Shown: piece after piece, positions 1-7,835 of the stretch
Numbering within the stretch: position 1 is the first letter of the stretch
How the letters are laid out: each line of letters begins with the position of its first letter
Assembly: GCA_035534995.1 (NCBI GenBank)
Contig: DATLQX010000369.1
Location: 1 to 28,404, forward strand
Source: JANWHV01 sp035534995
GTDB lineage: Bacteria > Chloroflexota > UBA5177 > JANWHV01
DNA: 28,404 bases
Direction: 5' to 3'
Made by a program: the position numbers and the translations under genes
The notes under the pieces: model-generated
Database searches by the model: none
What the model was told of the DNA's origin: nothing
Seen by the model: the letters and a program-made list of their open reading frames with translations, nothing else

Positions 1-207
1 TCAGGAGACAGAGGACTCGCGGTTGCCGCATGGCGGCACCTTCTTCCCGCTTCGCGAATCGCCGCGCATATGGGCGGCTAGATTCACTATACTGCTCAGA
101 CTGATCAGGTGTATGACCAGAGGCGCGCTTCATCGCGCCCCCACACGATCGCGTGGCGGCTGTGTGGTGCGGCAATCCCTGATCAGGCCGTGGGACGGCA
201 CTCATAG
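1..207. other. Unassigned stretch, no supported gene
   Basis: I see no reading frame here with a ribosome site and plausible protein composition. It contains a TATACT hexamer at 88-93 that could be a plus-strand -10 element, but no matching -35 and no gene behind it. The palindrome-like nonamer CTGATCAGG occurs twice, at 101-109 and 179-187. The left edge may hold the end of a gene lying outside the window. Confidence 0.4.
101..187. repeat. Direct pair of CTGATCAGG nonamers
   Basis: CTGATCAGG occurs at 101-109 and again at 179-187, with starts 78 nt apart. Its core CTGATCAG is self-complementary, so each copy could be a dyad binding site. The first copy lies just downstream of the TATACT hexamer at 88-93. 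Chance occurrence is quite possible, and no function is claimed. Confidence 0.25.
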
Positions 208-535
208 TCATGTATGATCCCGCTTCGGCGTGAGAACGCCCGACGCTCCGATGCCCCTGGGCATAGCTCCGATCACTCCGAGGTACAGCCTGTACACGCC
301 GGGGAGGGGCGGGGACAGCGTGCCTTGCAGGGCTAGCCCCGCGGTCAAGGCTGCGGTCACCGCTTGGCTATGGCCACGAGCGACCACGGCGAGCAATGTC
401 AGTCGGTGGAGGCGTCCCCGACACTGCCCTTGCGCTGTGATGATGCCGACCAGGAAGACGGCTATCCCAAGCGCCGCATACCGGTCCCTCTCGGGGGACG
501 AGGTACTCGGATATGGCGCGCTTCACGGCGGCCAT
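208..535 (-). pseudogene. Small membrane protein gene with a +1 frameshift (108 aa if corrected)
   Basis: On the minus strand an ATG at 535 is preceded by GGCGGAG about 8 nt upstream, a good ribosome site. The frame reads MAAVKRAISEYLVP and then meets a run of five C (493-497 on the plus strand appear as G). If one C is dropped, or the ribosome slips +1 at CCC-C, the frame continues as ERDRYAALGIAVFLVGI through to a stop at 208-210. The total is 108 residues. Without the shift, the first frame gives unlikely Arg/His/Pro-rich sequence. The corrected protein has a hydrophobic segment at about residues 19-33 and weaker ones at about 60-70 and 80-91, so a small inner-membrane protein is likely. 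I do not recognise the family. It could be a sequencing error, a decayed gene or programmed frameshifting. It lies downstream of the cupredoxin gene, separated by a strong inverted repeat. Confidence 0.5.
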
Positions 536-576
536 CGACAGATCTCCGCCTGTTCATAGGAACGGCACGCTGCTAT

Positions 577-623
577 CCCCACCTCGGTGATCATGGCGGA
601 TCGCCATGATCACCGAGGTGGGG
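577..623. repeat. Perfect 22-bp inverted repeat with 3-nt loop
   Basis: Arms 577-598 and 602-623 are perfectly complementary around a GAT spacer. The repeat lies between the cupredoxin stop (644) and the start of the downstream minus-strand gene (535). It has no T-run on either side, so it is not a textbook intrinsic terminator. It could be a termination or mRNA-stability hairpin, or the remnant of a small palindromic element. Next to it, plus-strand GGCGGAG at 623-629 is complementary to CTCCGCC at 544-550, which is the ribosome site of the 535 gene. Confidence 0.85.
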
Positions 624-643
624 GCGGAGCCGATGCCCAGCCC

Positions 644-1606
644 CTACTGGCCCGTCGGGAGCACTGTGATGATGCCGTCCATGCCGGGATGGATGAGGCA
701 GACGTAGTGGTAGACACCCGGCGCGGTGAAGGTCAGCGTGAAGGTATGCGGCTGGGGCGCGATCAGCAGCCCCGAGTTGACGAAGCCCGTCCCATTGTAG
801 GTGTGGCCGCCCACCGGGTAGATGACCCGCGGGTTGAGCGCGAGCACGGGTGGACCAGACGACCGCGGGTCCGGAGTGATGAAGTCGCGGCGCAGTTGCG
901 CTAGCAAGGCCGGTGGGCCGAAGCTAACGGTGTGGAAGCCCGGCGACCAAACCACGGTGTCGCCGACGTGGACCATCAGGTCTTCCGGCATGAAGGCGTC
1001 GGCGGCGGAGCGCGGGGTACCGTCATCGTAGCCGCTCCGCACGCGGTAGACGTGCGCGACAGTCGGGCGGGGCAGCACCTTGACGACGCCGTACATACTC
1101 TGGCCGGGGTGCGCGGGGTCGTAGTGGACCAGGCAGTAGTACGTGTAGGTACCCGGCTTGGTGAAGGTGAGGTTCCAACTGTCGTCGGGGCTGCCCTTGG
1201 CCATGAAGCCGGAGTGGGCGAGGCCCGTCCCGTCGTAGGTCGTACCCAGGGTGGGAGCGACGAGCAGCGGGTTGATCTCGACCGTGGGCGGGCCGGCCTT
1301 GGCGGCCGTAGCGACCTCGATGGTGGCCGCAAGGGTGTCGAGCGTCGCTTTGGGGCCAAAGGCGACGTCGTGGGGCTCGAGCAGACCACCGATATGCCAG
1401 CGCACCGCGTCACCAGCGTAGATCTGGAGAACCTGTGGATTGAAGATATTGGCGGCGTAGTCGTCGTCGCCATAGCCCGCGGTGACGTCGTAGACGCGAG
1501 CGGCGGGGGACGGGCTGCTCCGTAGCGGAGCCGCGTGAGCCAGGGCGAGCCCACTTGTGCCAACCAGGAGCGCGGTGACGAGGCGGAGCAACGTAGTGTG
1601 GACCAT
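644..1606 (-). CDS. Secreted protein with two cupredoxin (plastocyanin-like) domains
   Basis: This is a 320-aa exported blue-copper-type protein, probably an electron carrier or copper-binding protein outside the membrane. A signal peptide is visible at residues 1-25 (hydrophobic LLRLVTALLVG, then ALAHA). Domain 1 (about 37-178) has candidate type 1 copper ligands His79, Cys158, His161 (or His166) and Met171. Domain 2 (about 184-316) has His225, Cys303, His306 and Met309, in a typical C-x2-H-x2-M loop. Both sites look intact, so two coppers may be bound. The two halves align with each other (both have NGTG/DGTG-SGF-like stretches), suggesting internal duplication. The ATG at 1606 follows AAAGGA at about 9 nt. 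It is divergent from the STAND regulator at 1891. The substrate or partner is unknown. Confidence 0.88.
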   Translation of the reverse strand: MVHTTLLRLVTALLVGTSGLALAHAAPLRSSPSPAARVYDVTAGYGDDDYAANIFNPQVLQIYAGDAVRWHIGGLLEPHDVAFGPKATLDTLAATIEVATAAKAGPPTVEINPLLVAPTLGTTYDGTGLAHSGFMAKGSPDDSWNLTFTKPGTYTYYCLVHYDPAHPGQSMYGVVKVLPRPTVAHVYRVRSGYDDGTPRSAADAFMPEDLMVHVGDTVVWSPGFHTVSFGPPALLAQLRRDFITPDPRSSGPPVLALNPRVIYPVGGHTYNGTGFVNSGLLIAPQPHTFTLTFTAPGVYHYVCLIHPGMDGIITVLPTGQ

Positions 1607-1890
1607 GGGATGCTATCCTTTCTTGATGGTAGCCGCGCGGGATATCGCGGATCGACTTCACCGCTGGTGACCATCCCTGATCGGCGCCTCCATCTGGGCG
1701 CCGGTCCATGCCTCTATTCTGACCCCGGCTGTGTCTGGGCACGAGACGCAACGGCTACTCACCGACTACTCATTGCCTACACATCCGTGGCGTGCGGCTC
1801 CGGCGTCGGCGCCGCGCCCGTGGTATCATGCCCGCGGAGGACGGCCCTGCCCCGCCGTCACGACACCACCGACCGAGGTGCCCGGCCCGT
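1607..1890. promoter_or_regulatory. Divergent intergenic region of cupredoxin and STAND regulator
   Basis: The 284-nt region must hold promoters for both divergent genes. On the plus strand TGGTATCAT at 1821-1829 resembles an extended -10 (TGnTATnnT), about 61 nt upstream of the ATG at 1891. No good -35 accompanies it. A frame continues upstream of 1891, but it reads as Arg-rich sequence with no ribosome site, so I do not extend the gene. Confidence 0.35.
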
Positions 1891-4263
1891 ATGAGCGCAG
1901 AGACGGACCCCGCGACGTTCGGACATCTGCTGCGCCGTTACCGGCAGGCCGCGGCCTTGTCGCAGAAGGCGTTGGCGGAACGGGCGAGCCTGAGCGTGCA
2001 GGCGATCGGCCAGTTGGAGCGCGGGGACCGGCGTGCCCCACGCCTGGAGACGGTGCACCTGCTGGCCGTGGCACTCCACCTGGACTCGGCGGCGCGAGCG
2101 ACGCTGCTCGTGGCGGCACGACCGGACACGAGCATCTCGGCCCCCGCGGTTTCCTCCGCGCCGGACTCAGAGCTGCCTACCGCTCTACCGGTACCTCTCG
2201 CGCCGTTGATCGGCCGCGAGCGCGAGGCGGCGGCAGTGGCGCGGATGCTGCTGCGCGAGGAGGTGCGCCTGCTCACCTTGACGGGGCCAGGCGGCGTGGG
2301 CAAGACCCACCTGGCCTTGCAGGTCGCCGCCACCTTGCGACCGGCGTTCCCCGCCGGAGTTGTCTTCGTCAACCTGGCGCCCCTGCGCGACCCCGACCTG
2401 GTGCTGCCGACGATCGCCCAGGCGCTGGGAGTGGCCGAGGCGGGCAGCCAGCCCCTGCGCGCGCGCCTGGTAGCGTCTCTGGCTCCCAAACAGCTGCTTC
2501 TTCTGCTGGACAACTACGAGCATGTCGTCGTGGCCGCGCCGGTAGTGGCAGATCTGCTGGCGTATTGCGAGCATGTGCGGGTACTGGCGACGAGCCGAGT
2601 GCCCCTGCATGTCCGCGGGGAACATCAGGTGGAGGTGCCACCGCTGGCCATCCCCGATCTGGCACGCCTGCCTGGCCCTGCTCTTCTGACGCGGGTCGCC
2701 GCGGTGGCGCTCTTTGTTGCCCGTGCTCGGGAGGTCCAGGCCGACTTTGCCGTGGACACGACGAATAGCGCGGCGGTGGCGGAGATATGCGTTAGGCTGG
2801 ACGGATTACCCCTGGCCATTGAGTTGGCGGCGGCACGGATCAAGCTGTTCCCCCCGCCCGCGTTGCTGCGCCGCCTCTCACACCGGCTGGGGCTGCTTGT
2901 GGGTGGGGCCCGCGACCTGCCGGAGCGCCAGCGCACGCTGCGGGCGACCATCGACTGGAGCCACGGTCTCCTGCGGGCCGACGAGCGGGCCATGTTCGCA
3001 CGTCTGAGTGTGTTCATGGGCGGGGGCACACTGGAGGCGATCGAGGCGATCTGTAACCCACGGGGGACACTGGACACACTGGCGGGAGTAGAGGCGCTGG
3101 TTGACCATAGCCTGCTCCGGCGGATCGATGTGGAGACTGAGGGACGCTTCGGGATGTTGGAGACGATCCAGGAATATGCCGCGGAGCAACTGGAGGCGCG
3201 GGGCGAGGGAGAGGATCTGAGGCGGGCACACGCGCGGTACTATCTAGAGCTAGCGGAGACGGCGAAGCCGCGGTTGATCGGCCCAGGGCAAGCGACCTGG
3301 CTGGCGCGGTTAGAAGGAGAGATCGACAACCTGCGCGCGGCCCTCGGATGGCTGCTCGACCGTGGAGAGATAGAGAAGGAACTGCATTTGGCCGAGACGC
3401 TCTTGGGATTCTGGCATGCGCGCAGCCACTTCAGTGAAGGACGACGCTGGCTCGAAGCTGGATTGGCACACAAGGAGCGGATCAGCATTGGGATGCGCAT
3501 GATGGCCTTGCACGCGGCGGCCATGATGGCGATGGTTCAGGGAGATCAGGTATGCACGATAACCTTACTGGAAGAACTCCTCCCGTTGACCCGCGTGCAT
3601 GGTGATCCACTCCAGACGGGGCGGGCCCTTACCCTCCAGGGGATGACGGCCGTACAGCGCGGCGCCCATGTCGAGGCCGCGCGCTATCTCACGGAGAGTC
3701 TTTCCATTGCGCGCGCCCAGGGTAGTCGCTTCGACCTGGCGATGGCCCTCTACGACATGGGTCTCGCCAAGAATGAGGCCGGCTGCTACGCGGAGGCGAG
3801 CACGCTCGTTGAGGAAGCGCACGGGATGTTCGACGAACTGGGGCACACCTTCTGGCGCATGAACGCGGTCGGCACGCTGGGCTACATCCGCATGCTGGAG
3901 GCGAACCACGAGCGCGCCCACGCGCTGCTGGTGGAATACCTGGCCCTGGCGCGGCAGTTGCGGGACAAGGCAAACTGCGCCGCCGGCCTGGAAGGACTGG
4001 CGGTACTCGCGGGCCTGAAGGGTCAGGAACAGCACGCGGCCCGCCTCTTCGGGGCGGCCCAGCGGCTGCGTGAGGAGATCGGGGGCCGTCTTATGTCGCA
4101 CCGCAACCGCGCCATGGTTGAGCACGCCGTTCGCGCTACGCGGGCGCGTCTGGGGGAGGACGCCTGGAGCATAGCCCAGGACGCCGGGCAGACAATGACA
4201 GCGGATCAAGCCATCGCCGCCGCTCTGGAAGGCGAGCGAGCGAGCGATGAGAGGCATCCTTAG
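1891..4263 (+). CDS. XRE-family HTH / NB-ARC ATPase / TPR regulator (STAND class)
   Basis: This is a 790-aa signal-transduction ATPase of the STAND class. An N-terminal XRE-type helix-turn-helix (about residues 8-65, SQKALAERASLSVQAIGQLERG) should bind DNA. An NB-ARC module follows, with Walker A GPGGVGKT at 132-139, Walker B LLLLLDN near 202-208 and the GLPLAIELAAAR motif common to this group. The C-terminal half (from about 470) is helical and TPR-like, probably the ligand or partner sensor. Such proteins are thought to switch from an ADP-bound closed state to an ATP-bound open state. The ATG at 1891 is preceded by GAGGTG at 10 nt; longer upstream frames lack a ribosome site. It faces a paralogue at 4476-7640 tail to tail. 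The target genes are unknown. Confidence 0.88.
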   Translation: MSAETDPATFGHLLRRYRQAAALSQKALAERASLSVQAIGQLERGDRRAPRLETVHLLAVALHLDSAARATLLVAARPDTSISAPAVSSAPDSELPTALPVPLAPLIGREREAAAVARMLLREEVRLLTLTGPGGVGKTHLALQVAATLRPAFPAGVVFVNLAPLRDPDLVLPTIAQALGVAEAGSQPLRARLVASLAPKQLLLLLDNYEHVVVAAPVVADLLAYCEHVRVLATSRVPLHVRGEHQVEVPPLAIPDLARLPGPALLTRVAAVALFVARAREVQADFAVDTTNSAAVAEICVRLDGLPLAIELAAARIKLFPPPALLRRLSHRLGLLVGGARDLPERQRTLRATIDWSHGLLRADERAMFARLSVFMGGGTLEAIEAICNPRGTLDTLAGVEALVDHSLLRRIDVETEGRFGMLETIQEYAAEQLEARGEGEDLRRAHARYYLELAETAKPRLIGPGQATWLARLEGEIDNLRAALGWLLDRGEIEKELHLAETLLGFWHARSHFSEGRRWLEAGLAHKERISIGMRMMALHAAAMMAMVQGDQVCTITLLEELLPLTRVHGDPLQTGRALTLQGMTAVQRGAHVEAARYLTESLSIARAQGSRFDLAMALYDMGLAKNEAGCYAEASTLVEEAHGMFDELGHTFWRMNAVGTLGYIRMLEANHERAHALLVEYLALARQLRDKANCAAGLEGLAVLAGLKGQEQHAARLFGAAQRLREEIGGRLMSHRNRAMVEHAVRATRARLGEDAWSIAQDAGQTMTADQAIAAALEGERASDERHP

Positions 4264-4475
4264 TCCAGATCCGAGCGCGCCGTTGGGCAGATCCGCACTC
4301 AGTCTGGGCTTTTTCCTAACAGTATGCCCGGCGTCGGATTCGAGCTGGCGGCCGGATCCGACCACCATCACCGCTACGTCCGCTTTATCTGGCGGCTCAC
4401 CAGCGCCGGAGCGCCGGCGGTACGCGCCTGCCGGATCCCTCGTTGCCTCGCAAGAGCGCGTCGAGTTCTCCTGCC

Positions 4476-7400
4476 CTAGCCCCCGCCGGCGTAGCCCTCC
4501 AGCGCGAGCGCGATGGCCTGCTCCAACGACAGGGCCCGCCCCTCGGACCAGGCGGCGGCGAACGCCTCCGCGCCCAGTGCCGCGCGCATGGCTTGCACTG
4601 CCCGGCCATGCTCGGCGCGATCCTCCCGCGCCGGCGGTACGCTGAGCGCCTCCCAGCGTGCCTCGGCGGCACCACCCAGGCGCACGGCCCGAGATGCGTG
4701 GCCTTCCGCTATGGCCACCCAGGCCAGCCGCTCCAGGATATCAGCCACCTCGTCGCCGGCGCCGATTTCGCGTCCAAGCAGGAGGCCCTCCTGGAGGAGA
4801 GCTGTCGATCGTCCGTGGTCACCTTGCCGATCCGCCACGGCCGCCAGGTTGATGAGCGATACGATACTGGCATGCCGATCCCCCAACTCGCGTGCGAGAG
4901 CCAGACTCTCCTCATGCAGGGCCGCTGCCCGCCCGTACTCGCCTTGCCGGAAGGCGACGACTCCCAGGTTGTCGAGCGCGGTAGCGATACCCTGCCTGTC
5001 CCCCAGTACTTCGAAGAGCGACCGCGCCTCCTCGTACAGCGCCGCCCCCCGCGTGTAGTCGCCCTGGCGGTCCCACACTGCCGCCAGGTTGCCCAGGGTC
5101 CTGGCGATTTGCAGGGTATCCCCTCGCTGCCGAGCCACCGCGACAGCCTCTTCGAATAGCGCCGCCGCGTGCCCGTAGTCGCCCTGGCGATCCGCCACGA
5201 CTCCCAGGTTGGTGAGCGAGCCGGCGATGCCCTGTTGGTCACCGATGGCGCGGAACAGCACCAGAGCCTCCTGATAGAGCAGGGCCGCCCGCGCGTACTC
5301 GCCTTGATTGAGCGCCAGATTCCCGGCCCCTTTGAGCGCTGCCGCGCGCAGGCCGGCAGGCGCCGCGGCGTTACGGGCCAGCGCCCCCTCCAGCCAGCCA
5401 CGCCCCTCACGCAGATAGCCTCGCGTGTACCAGAACCGGCTCAGGGCCGCCGCCAGCCGCAGCCCTCGCTCGCCCTCTTCCCGTTCGCGCGCCCAGCCCA
5501 GCGCCGCCCGCAGGTTGTCGTGTTCACGTTCCAACCGCGACAGCCAGACGCCTTGCTCCGACCCGCTCAGTTCTGGCGCCGCCCCCTCCGCCAGCGCCAC
5601 ACACCAGATCAGGTGCCGGTCTCGCACCACGGGTGCTTCCCCTGCCGCCGCCAACTGCTCAGCCGCATATTGCCGCACCGTTTCCAGCAGCCCATACCGC
5701 CCCCCGTCGTCGCTCTCGTCCAGCCCAACCAGCGATTTGTGGGTAAGTCCCTCGAGCAGTTCCGGCACCTCCGCGCCGTTGATGCCCTCCCCGGCGCATA
5801 CCGCCTCCGCGGCGTCCGCCTTGTATCCATCCGCGAACACCGCCAGTCGCCGCAGCAGTAGCCGCTCCGGCTCCGCCAGAAGCCTCCAGCTCCAGTCCAG
5901 GGTTGCCCGCAACGTTTGTTGCCGCGGCAGTACATCCCGAGGCCCGCCGGTCAGCACGTCCAGACTCCGTGCCAGCCGCGCCGCGATCTCCTCCACCGGC
6001 AGGCTGCCTACCCGGGCCGCCGCCAGCTCAATGGCCAGCGGCATCCCGTCCAATCGCCGACAAATCCGCGCCACCACGGCGGCGTTCTCCTCGCGCAGGG
6101 CAAAGTCCGGGCGGCGCGCCCGCGCCCGCTCCACAAACAGCCGCACCCCCTCATAGGCACCCAGCGCCGCGAGTGTGGGCTGCTGGTCGGGCGCCGGCAG
6201 GGCAAGCGAGGGCAACCGATAGCTGCTCTCACCGCTGATGGCCAGCCGCTCCCGGCTGGTGGCCAGCAGGTGAAGATGTGGACAATGCCGTAGCAGGACC
6301 GCGGCCAGTTCGGCACAGGCGGTAAGCAGGTGCTCACAGTTATCCAGCACCAGCAGCAGACGCATGGCTCGTAGGGCCTCCACCAGCGTGGCCAGGAGGG
6401 GCCGGCCCGCCTCTTCATGCAGTGCCAGTGCCGTGGCCACTGCCTGCGGCACCAGCGCGGGATCCCGCGACGCCGCCAGTTCCACCAGCCATACGCCATC
6501 CGGGTAGTCCTCCAGCAGGTCCGCCGCTACCGCCAGCGCCAGCCGCGACTTCCCACAGCCCCCGGCTCCCACCAACGTCACCAGCGGCGCCTGTTCCAGC
6601 AGCGTTTCCACCGCCGTCTGCTCTTGCATCCGACCGATGAAGCTGGTCGGCTGCACCGGCAGGTTCGTAGGGGGCAGGCGCGGCGGGCGCGGCGGCGGGA
6701 AGTTGTTGGGCAGGGTGGCCGGCAGGAGTTGGACGAGCGGCTGCGGGCGCTCCACCACGCTCAGGCCGTGCCGGCCCATGTGCCGCGGCAACACCCCCTC
6801 CGGCAGGCTATCCTGGACCACCTCCCAGGTGGCCGGCGTGAGCAGGAGCTGGCCACCATGCCCCAGCCGGGCCAGTCGCGCCGCTCGTCGCCGCGTGGGT
6901 CCGGCGTAATGGCCGCCGGCGCCGGGTTCGGCCCAGCCCGTATGCAGGGCCAGACACACCGGCACTGCTCCCATGGCCACGTCCTCCATTACGGGTGCCA
7001 GCGCTTCCGGCCGATCCCATAGGGCCTGCTGAACGGCGCGGGCCGCCGACACCGCGTCCTCCCCCCGCGGGAAGGCGCATACCGCTCCGTCCGGCCCTTC
7101 TGGCGGGTCCACCAGCCGTCCTCCATGCCGCGGCACCACCTGCGAGAGCAGCGTGGCCAGCCAGGGGAGGATCCGCCGCATGACGCGCGGATCCTCCGGC
7201 TCCTCACGGGCCACGCGCACCGGTCGGCAGACCAAGAATGTAAGGATGCCACTGGGGAGCGAAGGCGGGACGGCAACCACCCGCGGCTCGGCGGCATCCG
7301 CCGGGGACGGTTGGAGCGAGCGATCGGCACTGAGGGCCGCCCGGAAGGCCGCTCGCAGCGACGCCCGTTCGCCCGCGTCGAGGGCGAGCACCGTGGCCAG

Positions 7401-7640
7401 GGCGTCCGTCAGGAGATCCAGCGTGGCAGGCCGCGGCACATGCGCGCGGCCTGCCTCCAGGTTGCTGATGGTGTTGACGCTTACCGCGGCCCGCTCGGCC
7501 AGATCCTCCTGCGTCAGTTCGGCGCGCTTGCGAGTCCGCGTCAGCAGCGCGCCGAGGGAGGACGGCTGGGAGGTCGCCACGCTTCGCACCCCGTGTCCTG
7601 ACCTTGCCGGCACCCAGACCAACGTCCGCCCCGCCGGCAT
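4476..7640 (-). CDS. XRE HTH / degenerate nucleotidyl-cyclase-like / NB-ARC / TPR regulator
   Basis: This is a protein of about 1054 aa and a paralogue of the regulator at 1891. Domains in order: XRE HTH (about 28-85, LTQEDLAERAAVSVNTISNLEAG); a class III cyclase-like domain (about 131-306); NB-ARC with Walker A GAGGCGKS at 358-365 and Walker B LLLVLDN at 428-434; helical repeats from about 768 to 990 with five TPR-like units of exactly 40 residues. In the cyclase-like domain the usual metal-binding FTDIEGS-type motif reads FLVCRPVRV, so the first catalytic Asp is missing and it is probably a sensor rather than an enzyme. The start is uncertain: ATG 7640 has GGGGA at about 7 nt, GTG 7580 just before the HTH is also possible, and the frame is open to 7709. 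Confidence 0.87.
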   Translation of the reverse strand: MPAGRTLVWVPARSGHGVRSVATSQPSSLGALLTRTRKRAELTQEDLAERAAVSVNTISNLEAGRAHVPRPATLDLLTDALATVLALDAGERASLRAAFRAALSADRSLQPSPADAAEPRVVAVPPSLPSGILTFLVCRPVRVAREEPEDPRVMRRILPWLATLLSQVVPRHGGRLVDPPEGPDGAVCAFPRGEDAVSAARAVQQALWDRPEALAPVMEDVAMGAVPVCLALHTGWAEPGAGGHYAGPTRRRAARLARLGHGGQLLLTPATWEVVQDSLPEGVLPRHMGRHGLSVVERPQPLVQLLPATLPNNFPPPRPPRLPPTNLPVQPTSFIGRMQEQTAVETLLEQAPLVTLVGAGGCGKSRLALAVAADLLEDYPDGVWLVELAASRDPALVPQAVATALALHEEAGRPLLATLVEALRAMRLLLVLDNCEHLLTACAELAAVLLRHCPHLHLLATSRERLAISGESSYRLPSLALPAPDQQPTLAALGAYEGVRLFVERARARRPDFALREENAAVVARICRRLDGMPLAIELAAARVGSLPVEEIAARLARSLDVLTGGPRDVLPRQQTLRATLDWSWRLLAEPERLLLRRLAVFADGYKADAAEAVCAGEGINGAEVPELLEGLTHKSLVGLDESDDGGRYGLLETVRQYAAEQLAAAGEAPVVRDRHLIWCVALAEGAAPELSGSEQGVWLSRLEREHDNLRAALGWAREREEGERGLRLAAALSRFWYTRGYLREGRGWLEGALARNAAAPAGLRAAALKGAGNLALNQGEYARAALLYQEALVLFRAIGDQQGIAGSLTNLGVVADRQGDYGHAAALFEEAVAVARQRGDTLQIARTLGNLAAVWDRQGDYTRGAALYEEARSLFEVLGDRQGIATALDNLGVVAFRQGEYGRAAALHEESLALARELGDRHASIVSLINLAAVADRQGDHGRSTALLQEGLLLGREIGAGDEVADILERLAWVAIAEGHASRAVRLGGAAEARWEALSVPPAREDRAEHGRAVQAMRAALGAEAFAAAWSEGRALSLEQAIALALEGYAGGG
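4760..5340 (-). repeat. Five tandem 120-nt units encoding 40-residue TPRs
   Basis: The phrase beginning at plus-strand 4819 (TCACCTTGCCGATC) recurs in diverged form at 4939, 5059, 5179 and 5299, spaced exactly 120 nt. Each unit encodes about 40 residues, e.g. the NLGVVADRQGDYGHAAALFE type. They are tetratricopeptide-like repeats within the minus-strand regulator. The even spacing and residual DNA similarity suggest expansion by tandem duplication. Confidence 0.85.
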
Positions 7641-7835
7641 CGTTGGTCCCCAGGATAGCATAGCCGGCATACCGACCGCCAGAGCGACCGCCGCCGTTTT
7701 GGGAATCATATTGGGAGCGTATTGTGACTATTCCGTGGTGCCGCGTCCCCCTTTGACGCAGACTTCAGGCTAGGAGACGGGGAACAAGGTGTTCCACGGC
7801 ATCTCCAGTGGGCATCTAAGTTAGGAGATCGATCG

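Noticed and set aside
230..559. Plus-strand 109-codon frame
   Set aside because: There is no ribosome site and the composition is Arg/Pro/Ala-rich. The minus strand of the same region gives a better hydrophobic protein once the frameshift is allowed.
1731..2768. Plus-strand frame of 345 codons
   Set aside because: It overlaps the HTH/NB-ARC gene in another frame. It is Ala/Arg/Gly/Pro-rich and lacks motifs, while the other frame has Walker A and B.
4264..4475. T5 tract at 4310-4314 as an intrinsic terminator of the first STAND gene
   Set aside because: Only a 4-bp CAGA/TCTG stem precedes it. The gap between the two convergent genes must end transcripts, but I cannot show a proper hairpin.
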